Shown here piece after piece: positions 1 through 11,765 of a stretch of DNA of 64,000 nt (the stretch's first letter is position 1; each line of letters starts with the position of its first letter). The notes beneath the pieces are model-generated. The model was not told where the DNA came from, did not search any database, and was given only the letters and a program-made list of their open reading frames with translations. The DNA is taken from contig JAUPFP010000002.1 in NCBI GenBank assembly GCA_036925085.1, positions 9,884,321-9,948,320 on the forward strand, in the 5' to 3' direction. A program made the translations under genes and the position numbers. This DNA is from Brachycybe producta (taxonomy: Eukaryota; Arthropoda; Diplopoda; Playtdesmida; Andrognathidae).

Positions 1-922
1 TTTTGGGGGAATGGAAAAGGCCCCAGTTTTTGTTTACCTTCACTCAGATCTAACAAACACATTGAAGGTTTTTTTGGGTTGTACTCTTAGGGTCATCTCT
101 TCTCCGTAATAACATAAATAAATAGCCACATTTTGATGATGAATTATCAGAGAGAGCAAGAGAGAAAGAAATCTGTTTGTTTCTGATGATTGAATGAGTG
201 GTTGTTATGTTTTTCCATTGTTAGAGAAGATCAGATGAAAAAAAAAAAATGTTTGCCAATTAAATTTGACAACTTTATTCATTTAAAAAAGTGGGTTTTA
301 TTAAAGGCCCTTTAGATTATTATTATTAGTTATATATGTGGTAATCTAATTGAAAGAAAAAATCATATATAAGAGAAAAATTCATTGCACAATTTTAAAA
401 GAAAACACCAGGCTTTAGATTTCTTGAAAAGAAAAATAGGAGGAGAGAAGAGGATGCTGGGAAGATATATATTTTTCAAGCTTTTAATCTGCTTTATTTT
501 CAAGTTTAAAAAAGGCTGCATTCAGAAGATAATATATAGAAAACATATACCACAGCCTAAGATGGATTAGACCTAAAAACTAAATGTATTCTAGTAAAGC
601 TAAACTTGATTGGATCCTGAAAAAACTAATCGAGAAGTTTAATTGAAGCTCTTTTAATAACACTTGATTGAATAAAAGAATGCAAGAAAATAATGTCTAT
701 TATATTTAAAATAGAAGAAGAAAAAAAAAATGTATTTTTCTTGTCTTTTTTTAATTCACGAGTTTTCATTGCCATGGTTTCCCGATTCTGATGAAAAAGG
801 CTAGAATTAAAATATTAAAAGTGAAAAAAATTCTGAAATTTTTTCATTAAGCTATTTTTTTTTCTAACCAAACGTAAATGATGAAAACCGTTTCGTTCTA
901 ATTGAAATAGTTTTAAATTAGG
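1..922. other. AT-rich spacer, nothing recognised
   Basis: Unique-looking AT-rich sequence with A and T homopolymers. A 61-codon open frame at 385-570 is lysine-rich chance reading. No terminal repeats or gene signals were seen. Confidence 0.6.
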
Positions 923-1340
923 AATGATGGGACATTCGAATCCTCGAATCCATCGAATCTTGAAAAATATTCGAAATTATAAAAAACTCGAATCTTCGCG
1001 CTTTTTTCGTCTTTCGAATCTTTCAAATCCTAAAATTAAAAAAAAACTGCTAAAAATTTTGGTAACATTAGTTTGAACTTCATTGACGTCGAATAGAAGC
1101 GTTCACTAACAAAAAAAACCGGCGATTGTTGCAATTTCGGTGGCCGAACTCGGATCACCAATATCACCTTGTGGCGACCCTGAGTGCCACACTGTGTTTT
1201 TTATTATTAATAATTTAATATTTAATATTATTTAATTTATTTGTGTCTTCTTAATGAATAATGTAAGATTCTTTTATGAAGGATTCTAGAACCTTTCAGG
1301 ATTCGGATTCGAGAAAATTTAGGATTCGTCCCACCTGTAG
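923..1340. mobile_element. hAT-like miniature element, copy 1
   Basis: The left end reads GATGGGACATTCGAATCC and the right end GGATTCGTCCCACCTGTAG, so the termini form an inverted repeat of the type CTACAGRTGGGAC..GAATCC. A second copy, similar over its whole length, lies at 42402-42816. Both contain the internal segment TTGTGGCGACCCTGAGTGCC. No coding sequence is present, so it is non-autonomous. No clear target duplication is visible for this copy. Confidence 0.65.
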
Positions 1341-1515
1341 TTTTTGAACTGGAGCTTGTTTTCTCCATTTTTTCAAGAGATAGAAAGCAAAAATGGCGGA
1401 CTTTTTTCCGCTCGTTCGAGCGTTTTTTTTTTATCGAGCGACGACTTTTTATCACTCGATGTGCTCGACGAGCAGCTCTATTTTACCGGCTCTATTCGAG
1501 CAGATTTTTTTTAAA

Positions 1516-1590
1516 TTTGGTGTTTAGATTCCTAAGCACAACAAATTTGTTCGAGGAGTTTCAAAAGTGCTTAGGAACTGAACGCACCTA
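1516..1590. mobile_element. Very short palindromic element with GGTGCGTTCAG-type ends
   Basis: GGTGTTTAGATTCCTAAGCA at the left is the approximate inverse of TGCTTAGGAACTGAACGCAC at the right, leaving only about 30 bases between the arms. The same terminal motif borders the 24.2-24.8 kb higher-order repeat, so both belong to one terminal-repeat family. Confidence 0.5.
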
Positions 1591-1602
1591 TTGTTTTCAC
1601 TA

Positions 1603-2483
1603 GGGTTACCATATCCTCCTCGCTAGAAGGACGCTTAAAAATCTCTCTAACATGAAAAATGATTTATTTTTTAATTTTACGGTATTTACATTGTAGCTTG
1701 TGATATATTGTAATCATTGTACAGTCGGTCATCACTTGTTGTTTTGCTTTTTTTTTCTGTGCTGCCATCTTTTATCAATTACAGAAACTTATGATGTGTA
1801 AGTTTATGTTACTTATGTAATTCGCAAAACAAGTTAGTAATAGTAGCGAAACAGAAAGGAAAAAAACAAAAACCCAGAAATGTGCTTGTATTTTTAAAAA
1901 AATCCGGAAATATTCTTGTATTTTAAAAAAAATCTTGAAATTTTTTTTGTATTTTAAAAAAATCTTGAAATTTTTTTTGTATTTTAAAAAAAATCTTGAA
2001 ATTTTTTTTTGTTAAATACAAAAAAAACCCGGAAATTTTCTTGTATTTTAAAAAAATTCGAAAATTTTCTTGTAATTTAAAAAAATCCGAAAATTTTCTT
2101 GTAATTTAAAAAAATCCGAAAATTTTCTTGTAATATAAAAAAATCCGAAAATTTTCTTGTAATTTAAAAAAATCCGAAAATTTTCTTGTATTTTAAAAAA
2201 TCTGGAAATTTTCTTGTATTTTAAAAAACCTGGAAATTTTTTTTGTATTTTAAAAAAACCCGGAAATTTTTTTTGCATTTTAAAAAAAAACGGAAATTTT
2301 CTTGTATTTAAAAAAAACCAGAAATTTTCTTGTATTTAAAAAAACCGGAAAAATTCTTGTATTATAAAAAATCCGAAAATTTTCTTGTATTTTAAAAAAA
2401 TCCACCCGGACAAAAACTTAAGGGCCAAAAACAGGACATGTTCGCCGGGGGGGGGGCGGGGGAAGAGGACGTATGGTAATCTT
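1603..2483. mobile_element. Terminal-inverted-repeat element carrying an internal minisatellite
   Basis: The left end is CTAGGGTTACCATATCCTCC and the right end GAGGACGTATGGTAATCTTA. They are inverted copies of a TTACCATAYGTCCTC-type terminus. The right end also holds GGACATGTTCGCC and a G10 run. Inside is a tandem array (1880-2402). No transposase frame is present. Elements with TTACCATACGTCC ends are widespread in animals; I do not assign a superfamily. Confidence 0.6.
1880..2402. repeat. 28-31 base minisatellite, about 17 units
   Basis: Units resemble TCCGAAAATTTTCTTGTATTT plus an A-run. Subtypes carry CCCGGAAA, TCCGAAAA or TCTTGAAA at the start. The array lies wholly inside the terminal-repeat element at 1603-2483. 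The 76-codon minus-strand frame here is only the repeat translated. Confidence 0.85.
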
Positions 2484-3230
2484 ATTTCCGCTTATACTCA
2501 TGCAATATAGATTCGTGAGTTTTGAGTGGAAACGTTCCTTTGAGAAGTTTAACAAAGAAGCAAAGGAAGAAAAGCAAGAGTGGAAAAAGTTGTATTTTTT
2601 ATTACTTTCATTTGCTATCAATATATTGGTACTTTACCACAAGTAAAAACATAAGTTTTGAGTTTATATATACCCAGAAAACACACCTCAAAAAAGAAAC
2701 AAAAAGAGGGTTTAGAGGGGGGGGGGGGGTTAGAGGAGATAGGCGTGTGTGAGTGATTGGTCTTAAGTTGCGGAACAACAAGAGGTAGATAATGTCTTTT
2801 GAGCACAAGTATTAAAGCCTCAGAGTGAAACAACACTTGTGAGATATTGGATATCGATTGAGATGTAGCCAGAAAAAAAAAGGAACCACCAACAACAACA
2901 AGAAAAAAAAGACAAAAGCCAAAAGCTAGCTTTAAATCATCTTACCCCTGTGTATCCATAAAGATATTAAGGGGCTGTTATGAGCATTGGAAGAGAGTAC
3001 AAAATAGGATATTTCGCACCCTCCTTCTAAATGAGTCTTGTTGCCAATCTAACAATTTAGTGTCTGAGACATATTTAAAACAAAACATGCCACACCTGAT
3101 TTAGACACTTATCTATCACAAGAAAATACGGATTTATTTCTTTTAAGAAAACTTTGTCTTATTGGAAGCAAGTATTGTCTTAATTATGGTTAGTCTTTTA
3201 AAGTAATTAAAAACTAATTTTAAGTGTCGT
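2484..3230. other. AT-rich spacer with a G10 run
   Basis: Contains a G-run at about 2719-2729 and A-rich stretches. Short overlapping open frames on both strands carry no recognisable domain. Nothing else is supported. Confidence 0.5.
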
Positions 3231-3231
3231 G

Positions 3232-3640
3232 TAGTGTGAATGAATCTTTAAAATTTGGTTTATGAACAGCTCATTTTCCATTTCTTGATTATCATTTGTC
3301 ATATTTATAAGACAAATGACAGTGTTTGTCATAATAATATTTTGTAATTTGCTTTTGTGATTGTTATAAGATTATTATGATTTAGTGTCATATTATTTGT
3401 TATCTGTAGTAAAGGCTCAGAATAATATGACAGTCATGAAATAATCGCTCACAAGAAATGACATCATTAGGTAGGATTGTCATAATATTATGACCTTTTT
3501 TTCTGAAATGAGCCGCCTAGTTAAGATGGTTTATGAACAGCTTATTTACGAACTCTTGATTATTCTAGAAAAAACTAGAAAATATTATAGATAAATTGAC
3601 AAAATCAAATAAAAAGCTAATTTTGAAAGAAATCAGCATA
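3232..3640. repeat. Region of short inverted motifs related to a 48.2 kb hairpin
   Basis: Repeated GTCATATTATTTG / CATAATATTATGAC and TTTGTGATTGTTATAAGATT motifs occur in both orientations. The same TGTGATTGTTACAAGATTAT-type core forms a tight hairpin at 48218-48312. TTTATGAACAGCT occurs near both ends. This is probably an old, decayed palindromic element. Confidence 0.4.
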
Positions 3641-3936
3641 AAAATACTCTGAGTAATTGAGCTGCTCTTCTAATATCTAAAACACATTCAAGTTTCTCTT
3701 TGTTTTGCACCTGAAAAATAGAGAAAAAAATCAAAGGTCGAATAGCCTTTATAAACTGCTTTATTAAGAAGCAACAATTAACCTCCGTATTCTAAAAAAA
3801 ACGTTGCTTAAAATAAAAGTATGTCCTTTTATTGTCACACCAAATGATACAAGTAAACTTTTTGGTCAGCCCCTGTCACGTCCCAATTAAAAGTTAAAGC
3901 TAATCGACTTTGAGTCGTATTTTTAATGACTGCTAA

Positions 3937-4017
3937 GTCAAAGGTAGTGCTAAACTCATCAGCTTTTGATAGGAAGCTTTATGTAAAAATTGATGAGTTT
4001 AGCATTAACTTTGACTT
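3937..4017. repeat. Inverted repeat, TCAAAGGTAGTGCTAAACTC arms
   Basis: The left arm TCAAAGGTAGTGCTAAACTC matches the inverse of GAGTTTAGCATTAACTTTGA, with a spacer of about 35 bases. A related copy lies at 41860-41930. Confidence 0.6.
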
Positions 4018-4051
4018 GGCTAAATCATTTAAGAAATACAACTTTTATAGC

Positions 4052-4160
4052 AGCTTTCAGTGATTGCTGAACTTCAGGGGAAACAAGAATAAAAAGTGTA
4101 TTGATTGTAAACACGAAACAATTCTATGTGCCCCCTGTAGACAAGCAATCACTGAAAGCT
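4052..4160. repeat. Inverted repeat, GCTTTCAGTGATTGC arms
   Basis: AGCTTTCAGTGATTGC at the left is exactly inverted at the right end (GCAATCACTGAAAGCT), with a loop of about 75 bases. Related CAGTGATTGC motifs occur at 41160 and in the 38-base tandem repeat at 26.7 kb. Confidence 0.65.
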
Positions 4161-4500
4161 AAAACTACGAAAACTATGATTTAGCAGTTTTGTTGTTGAT
4201 CATAAATTGCATAGGTTGCATATTTTGAAACCGTTGGTTTTATGTTAGTTAACATGAAAACAATTCAGAATTATCTTCATAAACATGAGAAGGTCAAAGG
4301 TTAATGTGACGTCACTGACTTTTATCTCAATGCTCCTTTTTTATTGTCAACGTAATGGGTGGAAATCTCATCTCAAGTTAGAGAGAGAGAGAGAGAGAAT
4401 TGTGTTATATCTCATATGGATTCCATCATAAACGACGAGGAGGACTGGAGGTAGAGGCTAGAAATGTTTCTACGTAATATGTTTGGAGTATGCAGTTGAG

Positions 4501-5092
4501 GTTTTAAAATGTAAATTCCTCTCGAACTCTGATAATTCTGTCTTTCAGTTGCTGAATAAAGAGAAACTTGAATGTGTTTTAGAAACTAGAAGAGCAACTC
4601 AATCACCTAATACCTTGTACTCACACATGAGTTAAATGAATTCAAATTAAATGTGTTTAGGTGAATTATACGGAATCCAATTAAAATTGACTTTAATATT
4701 AATATTTTAAATTAAAATACTAAATCAGTATTTTGTCAATAGTTTATATACGAGTATTATAATTTAAGTATTAACTCAATATTTTGAGATTATTAACTGA
4801 ATAAATTGAATTCGAAATATTGTTTGTTTGCCCTTCACAGGGGGCTCTGTAGAACACCGTTTATTATTTAAATGCATTTAAATTATCATCTGTGTACTAG
4901 GGTATTTTCATGTTGACATTTTTCAAAATAAACTTTTTATAATGAAAGATATCAACATGAAAATACATTTAAATGATTAAGCTACCTTTCTAGTTTCTAA
5001 AATACTTCATAGTTTCACTTAATTTTGCACTCCTGAATAAAACATCAAAAGTTCAATAATCAGCTAGCTGTTCATAAACCATCTTAATGTAA
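4501..5092. mobile_element. Family A palindromic element, split by a family E insertion
   Basis: Family A is a long-inverted-repeat MITE. Its arms run from a CTTAAGRTGGTTTT end, through TTTTAGAAACTAGAAGGGTA and CAATCACTTAAGGGTATTTT, to the centre. Here the left arm (to about 4612) stops at CAATCACCTAA, and the continuation GGTATTTTCATGTTGAC resumes at 4901. The right end CATCTTAATG closes at 5092. The intervening 290 bases are a complete family E copy. Confidence 0.75.
4613..4902 (+). mobile_element. Family E MITE, copy 1 (nested in family A)
   Basis: Ends are CCTTGTACTCACACATGA and TCATCTGTGTACTAGG, inverted copies of CCTWGTACACAC. The interior includes GAATTATACGGAATCC, a stretch rich in TAATATTTTAAAT, and GAATTCGA..TGTTTGTTTG. 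TA precedes the left end. There is no coding capacity. A TA target suggests the Tc1/mariner group, but this is not proven. Confidence 0.75.
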
Positions 5093-5407
5093 TCTTCTAA
5101 TAGCTAGCCTCCACTTCGAACCCTCTTCGTTGCTTGAGATGAAAACAGCCAATTTAGCCTGAAAAACAGAAAATAGAGAGAGGCTTATGAACTTTTAACT
5201 AATTCTATCAAGAGTGATTGTCATTTTTGTCTACATTCCTGATTTCCAATTCAGGACAAAAAAATTAACAATAAATCAAAAAAGTAAAAGATGGAGAGAA
5301 AAAAAATAGAACTCATACCGAGAAATAACAATTTTATGACATTTCTCAGTAGATATTAAATAATAAAAAATATATCTTATCTATTTAACCCTTTCTTCTT
5401 TTTATGT

Positions 5408-5563
<156 letters not shown>

Positions 5564-5599
5564 AGTGCTGTTCATTTTTACAATAGAAGGGAGGGGTCA

Positions 5600-6600
5600 C
5601 CCCTATTGTTCTTAAGTCAAATTAAAGAAGCCGGGTGGTAAGAGTGTGTTTCATTTTTATGGGAATTGGAACTTCCCCCGTCCTCCCTCCCTCCCTCTCC
5701 GTAACCATTGATTGTAAAACGAAATGTCCCATTTTAAAACACCCTAACTAACCCTCCTCACTTCCCATCACTATATGTTTCAAAGAACATTTTTGCTTCT
5801 TCTTATTCTTTCCACTTTCTATAAAAATTGTTACAACATTTTGTAAATAGCATCACGTTTGTGGGGGGGAAAACAACATTGTGAAAATAGTAAAGATATC
5901 GAGAGAAAAAATCCATTGGTGCAATGCATGATGGGACACTTTACTTGAACTAGTATTACTAGTCTAGTAAAACATAGAAGTGAAAGAGGGGTGTTGGATA
6001 AGAAATAAAGAGAGAGAGAGAGGGAGAGATTCTGAAAATGTAGTTTATTTGAAAAAGTAAAAAGGGTGGGGGTGGGGAGAGACTAAGAAAAATCCCTTTC
6101 ATTTCTACTTTTACAGCAAAAACTGTAAAAGCGGCAATGAACAACATAAAATCTTTTTTTTACAGACAAATAGTAAAAAAAAAAATGATGAAAGGGTTTA
6201 AGAGTGTGTTTTGAGATGTGAAGAGGAGGAGGAGGGTATTTTATCCCCTCCGACCCCTCTTTTTTTATTTCAGTGACCCACGGGAGAAAAAAAAGTACCT
6301 CAGTGACAAATACGCACACTGAAAAACAAAATCGGCTGAACAGATGTAATCTATAGACCATCATTGACCATAATAGCTGTTAACAGAACTTGTATTTTCA
6401 ACCCTTTGTTATTTTGTTCGGTTTACGTGCAGATTTTTAAGGCACGTGTTTTTTTAACGTTGGTTATATCACCTTATTTTTACGCTATTGTTAATAAGGA
6501 AACTCAACATCAGTTCAGTTATTTTTTTGGGGGGTTCCTTTTATGGCAGTTTGAAAATGTGCCAAAATTCGTTTATAAATTAACCAACGTGGGTTATATA
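5600..6600. other. Spacer with simple-sequence patches
   Basis: Contains a C/T-rich patch (5675-5700), a short (GA)n at 6010-6030, and a 91-codon plus-strand frame (6364-6639) with no recognisable domain. I see no supported gene. Confidence 0.5.
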
Positions 6601-6602
6601 GT

Positions 6603-6834
6603 CAGTGCCGGATTAAACCATGTGGAGAGAGGCCTCTAGGCAGTCGAAACCCCTGTAACGAAACTGTGAACCTTCACTTTTCTTGATTTTTTTTTTGTTG
6701 TGAAATCTTCTGGAAACAATTTAAGAAAGTTTGATTGTAATTTTCTTTCAATATCAAATCAATATTATTTTGATCCGTTGTTGTGAGGTCCATAGGCCCG
6801 ATGCCTACTCTGCCTATTTGGTAATCCGGCACTG
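6603..6834. mobile_element. hAT-like MITE with CAGTGCCGGATTA ends
   Basis: The left CAGTGCCGGATTA is the inverse of the right TAATCCGGCACTG. The interior has GAGGCCTCTAGGCAG near the left and TAGGCCCGATGCCTACTCTG near the right, a second layer of inverted similarity. CAGTG-type ends of this kind are typical of hAT elements. Flanks on both sides contain GTTAT, but no clean 8-base duplication could be read. Confidence 0.7.
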
Positions 6835-6869
6835 GTTATGGTAAAAGGTCACCTTTGATTTCCCAATTT

Positions 6870-7070
6870 ACCTTGGTAGCAAAATTGGTAATATGTCTTT
6901 GGTAGAGAAGTGAGAGGTCATTGGTTCAAGCTCTGGATGGAGTTTTTGTGTAATTAATTTTTTTTTCAATGCAAGGGCAGGGCTTATACCAGGATCAAGC
7001 AAAGTAGTTACTTGAAATGTATATCTCGAAATGTTCTCAATCTGAGATATTATGTAAAGCCAGGGACACA
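6870..7070 (+). mobile_element. tRNA-derived SINE head (or tRNA pseudogene)
   Basis: TAGCAAAATTGG at 6877-6888 fits an RNA polymerase III A box, and GGTTCAAGCTC at 6923-6933 fits a B box. They start 46 bases apart, the normal spacing in a tRNA gene. The acceptor and T stems pair poorly, so this is not a working tRNA. The sequence continues into an unrelated tail, as a SINE would. I saw no second copy in this window. Confidence 0.5.
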
Positions 7071-7324
7071 CGTGCAGAAAACGTAAAAGAAAACAGACAA
7101 TTGTTCTGTTTTCAAGTGCAAGAAACAGAACAGAATTTGTGATACTGTAGAGCTTTGCTCTACCTTTTCTGTTCTTTGCTGCTTTCTGTTATAAATGAAC
7201 CAATAGGATTGTAGCTTACATGACATCATCAAAACATTTTTGTAGACTCAAAGCAAACAACATTATTACAATGGTATGTTGCAACTACTGTTTGATCATC
7301 CATCTTGATTAGCCTGTGGAACAC

Positions 7325-7526
7325 ACAGGCAGTTAGAAATCGGGGAGAACTTCAGTTGGCTCCGCCCTTGTTATGACGACTGGCAACTTCTAATTGGTTT
7401 GTTGTGTGGTTCGATATTGAAAAGGGCGGAGCATGTGATGTCAGACTACATAACCAATTACAAGTTGCCAGTCGTCATAACAAGGGCGGAGCCAACTGAA
7501 GTTCTCCCCAATTTCTAACTGCCTGT
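7325..7526. mobile_element. Mutator-like MITE, copy 1, with perfect 9-base target duplication
   Basis: Ends ACAGGCAGTTAGAAAT and ATTTCTAACTGCCTGT are exact inverted repeats. The 9 bases GTGGAACAC occur immediately before (7316-7324) and after (7527-7535). The arms contain GCTCCGCCCTTGTTATGACG and its inverse. A 9-base duplication is characteristic of Mutator-like (MULE) transposition. No coding sequence. Confidence 0.85.
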
Positions 7527-7539
7527 GTGGAACACGTGT

Positions 7540-8660
7540 TGTTTGTGTTTCACAATAGATGGCGTGTCGCATTTCTGTTCTGCATGTGTGTTCAATCACA
7601 TTTCAAACAGAAAAAGTTGCAGTGATTTTCTTGTATGTTTTCTGTTGTATGTTTTTTTTTCTGCATGTGTCTCTCTGACTATCACACCCATCGTCGAAGA
7701 CGGGCTTTCGTTCTAGTAACTTTATAAACTCCATCATATCAGGACAATGACATAAGCCTATCTTTTTTGATGAATCCCTCTCTGACGTCACAAGCTTCAA
7801 GTTAGATTTTGTGAGCCACATTTTGAGCCTTTTATGTTGAACATGGAATAAATTTACCTAAACTTTTTTTTATTCTTCTTTTGCTTTTATATTTTATTTC
7901 CAATGATTCTAAATCGTTTTTTTTTTTCTCCCATCTTTTTTGAGAATGTGGCTAAGAATAAATAATAGCAAAGAGAATAGGAAAAAAAAACTGAGATTTT
8001 TTTGTGTGTGTTATGTGCTCGTTGTAATTTCACAGGTCGCAAGTTCTTTTTTTTTCCTACCTCTTCTTTTTTTTTAATCCCCTGAAGAAACGCCAAAGTG
8101 AATTTAGTAATGGGTTAAAAAGTAATGGGAGCCTCCAGGTCTGCCAAAATATAAAAAATATATAGACCCTCTTGAGGTGTGTGCTATAGATAGGCACAAA
8201 TAAATCTTTTGTTGTGATGAGGTAAAAAGAAGAATAGGAGAAGAAAAAAAACATACTCAAAAAAAAGGAAGGAAGGAAAAAGGGGGGAAAAATGCGTCGT
8301 CGTCGTCGTCTACCTCAGAAAAATAATCTTAAGAAACACAACTACTATCTTAAGACACCATTTTTTTCTTCTCTCTTTCGCTTTCCTTCAACTCTCACAA
8401 TTTCAGATTGAATAGACGTTTATCTATTGTAACGTTTCAACTAATAGTTCTCATAAATTTCGGCATTTTTTTAAATACATTTTAGACAACAAAAACAACA
8501 GAAAAGCTTTGAAAATATCTAATGTTAAAGAAATGATTAAAACGGATGTCTGAAGTTTACAACAAAACAAAATCACACTTTTTTTTCAATAAAAAAAATG
8601 CCAGACTGAAAACTTGTCAACTCAAGATTACTGGTTGGTATATGAAAATGGTGAGTTCAT
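7540..8660. other. AT-rich spacer
   Basis: Contains T-runs, a short (CGT)n-like patch at about 8295-8312 (CGTCGTCGTCGTC), and several short chance frames. Nothing else is supported. Confidence 0.5.
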
Positions 8661-8669
8661 TTTCTTATA

Positions 8670-8927
8670 CCTAGTTCACACTTGATATAATTTAAATGCA
8701 ATTTAAATAATGTGTTCTACAGAGCCCTGTGAAGGACAAACAAACAATATGTCGAATTCAAATTACTTAAATATAATTTATTGACAAAATATTGATTTAG
8801 TATTTCAATTTAAAATATTAATAATAAAGTCAATTTTTATTTGGTTCCTGGCCTTAACTGGATTCCGTATAATTCACCTAAACACATTTAATTTGAATTC
8901 AATTAACTCCGTGTGTTGTGTACAAGA
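8670..8927 (-). mobile_element. Family E MITE, copy 2 (inverted)
   Basis: Starts CCTAGTTCACACTTGAT after TA and ends GTGTGTTGTGTACAAGA before TA. It matches the complement of the copies at 4613 and 41934, including GAATTCGACATATTG and GATTCCGTATAATTCACC. Confidence 0.75.
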
Positions 8928-8929
8928 TA

Positions 8930-10020
8930 TTAGATAGAAAGAAAAAAAAGATTGCACGATGAACTGATTGGCTCACAATGTTCCAATGACCAATCAGAAA
9001 AATCCATTTTAAGAAAAGTATGGAAGACCATCAAGGTTAAATTGCATATTTGCTTTGCAAATTATGGGATATTTGTGTTTTAATGCATTTTAACAAGTAA
9101 ATAATAGAAAAAACTTACGTTTTTCGATACTCAAGAGCTTTTTATTTCTACTGAGACATTTTTGTTTTTGTTTTTTGAAACTACAGGAGTGTAAATTGTT
9201 TTATTTCATTGAAAAATGAGTTTAATTTAAGGTGTACCCTCCTCCTATAAGGGCGGATCCTGCATGGACAGGTCATTCGAGGATCCTCCGTCAAAATTTG
9301 ACAAGATTAACAGGTGGACTTCTCACTCAAAAAACATGGTTAGAGGCTAGAATTCTAGCATGCAGGATTTTTTGAGTAAAAAAATGCATTTTTCTGACTT
9401 GTCTTTTACTAATCATCTAACTTACAATTTATCGTAATTTAAGGAAAAAATGTACCAGTTATGATACGGCTCATCATAAGAATTCAGTTGATAAATTTTA
9501 TAATTTTAGGTGGAGCTAACTTTCATCAATATAAATAAATATATAGGTTTTTTTTTCAATTCAATCGATTTCACTGTTGATTCATTTCTATTCTATTGAA
9601 AACGGAAACCTCTAAATCTCATCTTCTCCATCTCCTCCTCCTCCCTTTCAAATAATCACTAAACGAAGATTAAAATCATTTCCTGCGCCAATAGCAAATT
9701 GTCTGATTTTTTTTTTTTTTTCACAAAAAAAAAAGGAAAATTCTGAAGGTTGTTCGATTTTCAAAACCTCTAAAGATCATTTAGCTGTTCAAATTAAAAG
9801 CTAAAGCTTTTTTTTTTGGAAAAAAAAAAAGAAGATATAAAGGTTTACAAAACAATATATATTGTTTTCAAAAAAAACATTCATCTCTCTCACCAAAAAG
9901 CATCATTGAAATTAAAGTATATATCTTCGATTTTCTTAACTTGTCTCCATTTTAACAACTCATTTAAGAGAAACTTCACATAAATTTTGTATTCAATGTG
10001 CATTTCATTTATTCTAATTT
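8930..10020. other. AT-rich spacer
   Basis: Contains a GGATCC-bearing imperfect repeat near 9255-9290 and one GAGGCTA motif (9343). No terminal repeats or gene signals could be defined. Confidence 0.45.
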
Positions 10021-10027
10021 CTTATTA

Positions 10028-10135
10028 AATCGAAAATAGGAGGGAGCCTCATTCGTTCTATTTTTTTTTTTTCTAAAACGAATTGTTTCAGAAAAAAAAA
10101 AATAGAACGAATGAGGCTCTCTCCTATTTTCGATT
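10028..10135. repeat. Near-perfect hairpin, about 45-base arms
   Basis: AATCGAAAATAGGAGGGAGC at the left is matched by the inverse at the right (GAGGCTCTCTCCTATTTTCG), with T-run and A-run in the arms and a loop of about 18 bases (CTAAAACGAATTGTTTCA). Few mismatches suggest a young or maintained inverted repeat. Confidence 0.8.
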
Positions 10136-10147
10136 AACTCGAATGAT

Positions 10148-10740
10148 GGCGATTGTTGGAGTTGGAGGCTAGCAGTGGTGTGAAAGTAGCACAACCAAAA
10201 AAATAATCAAATGAGCGGGTTAAATAGCTTGAAGTATGCATTTGGAACAGAATGGAGCACAAAAAAATTACAAATGGTAAAGAATGGATTTAAATTGAAA
10301 TAGAATAGAGTCCGGATTATCCGGACCAGCTTGGATATGGTCAATTTGGATGGGAAAAAACTAGCTCGAATAACACGGAACCTTTGATTTGATATTATTT
10401 TGAGATAAATTAGCAGTCCTTTTATCTTGTCACTCCTGTGACAATCTGGTTTAGGTACCCAACACCAAAATGGTGGGTGCAGACGAAATCCCAGTGGCAT
10501 CTGCTCCATTGCTTGGTAAGCAATGGAGAACCACCATGGTGTGTCCAGTCTAGGATTCTTCCTTGGCTACCTGTATGTAACCAAGGTGATATTTTGCACT
10601 CCATTTTGGTTCTGTAAATCCGCTCCAATTGCATATGCTTTTTGCTATTTACCCGCTCATCTGTTTATAATTGTTTCGCTACCACATGTCACTGTTAGCC
10701 TCCACCTCCAGCCCACGTAATCATCTCAGATGGGATACAG
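10148..10740. mobile_element. Large palindromic element with GTTGGAGGCTA / TAGCCTCCA ends
   Basis: The left side has GTTGGAGGCTAGCAGTGGTG, then AAATAGC, TATGCAT and GGAACAGAATGGAGC. The right side carries the inverse order (CTCCATTTTGGTTCTG, CGCTCCAATTGCATATGC, TTTGCTATTTACCCGCTCAT, TTAGCCTCCACCTCC). A nested TCCGGATTATCCGGA palindrome lies at about 10311. A related half lies at 14095-14230. Confidence 0.6.
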
Positions 10741-11516
10741 CCAAGTACGGTCTTTAGCTTCTATTATACAGTACTGTGTGGTTCTCCTGATAATCATGAC
10801 TATTGAGTGCACATTTTATAGTCTTGTTTTGGAAATTTCCAGGGGGAGAGGGTTACTAGTATTTTTTTTTATTTCTTCTTCTAGAATTGGATATTTTTAA
10901 GGGTCCTTTTTAGACTTAAGAAAACCTGCATGGTTTATTACATCTGCATAATGTGTTTTTGTTTTTGTAACCTTTTCTACATATCCTTAGATGATACACC
11001 ATGTCTCAAAAATGATATTTTTTTACATTCCCTTTGCACCTTTACGATTATTTATTTTTTGTGCTGTGTAGACACATATTACTTGTATGACGTCATTTGG
11101 CAATTGTCTGGATAAGAAGAAAAAACAACAAACTATTATAATAGCTTGTTATGGCTATGAATGCATCCCATGTTGCGTTTATTTATTCGGTAGGCTATGT
11201 AATATATTCTTTGTGTGTGTGTATATGTTTTAATTCTTTATAACACACACACCCTGTATAAATAGCAACCTTAATACAGGCAATTTGTTTCTTGGTTCCA
11301 GCAAAATAACCAAAACCCTTTTCTTTTTCCTTCATTTAACTCGATTTCAGGAAAGGGTACCTCAAATGCTTGTTGTCGTTTTAGAAACAAACTTTCAGTT
11401 GTATTATTTTAAAGTCAACGTGGAAATGGAAATTTAGCCATTGTACAGAATGCCTAAATGAGTTAAGATGTTGCTTCACCAAACAACTGATTTTTGAATT
11501 CTGATTAATTCTGTCC

Positions 11517-11765
11517 TTCAGAAACAAAATTAAGAGAAACTTAGTGTTTTGGAATGGTAGCATAATCAATTAAACGTATTTTCATGTTGATATCTTTCAA
11601 TATGAACTTTTTAAATGAAAAAATTAATCATCTGTTTAAAGTTGGGCCATTTTCAAACTCACATAAAAAGCTTATTTTAAAAAATATCAACATGAAAAAT
11701 AACCCTTAAGTGATTGAGATATACCCTTCTAGTTTCTAAAACACGTTCAAGGCATTTATACTTTT
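11517..11765. mobile_element. Family A element, partial
   Basis: Contains both arms around the centre: GTTGATATCTTTCAATATGA with its inverse AAAAATATCAACATGAAAA, and CCCTTCTAGTTTCTAAAACA near the right. The outer ends are eroded. Confidence 0.65.
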
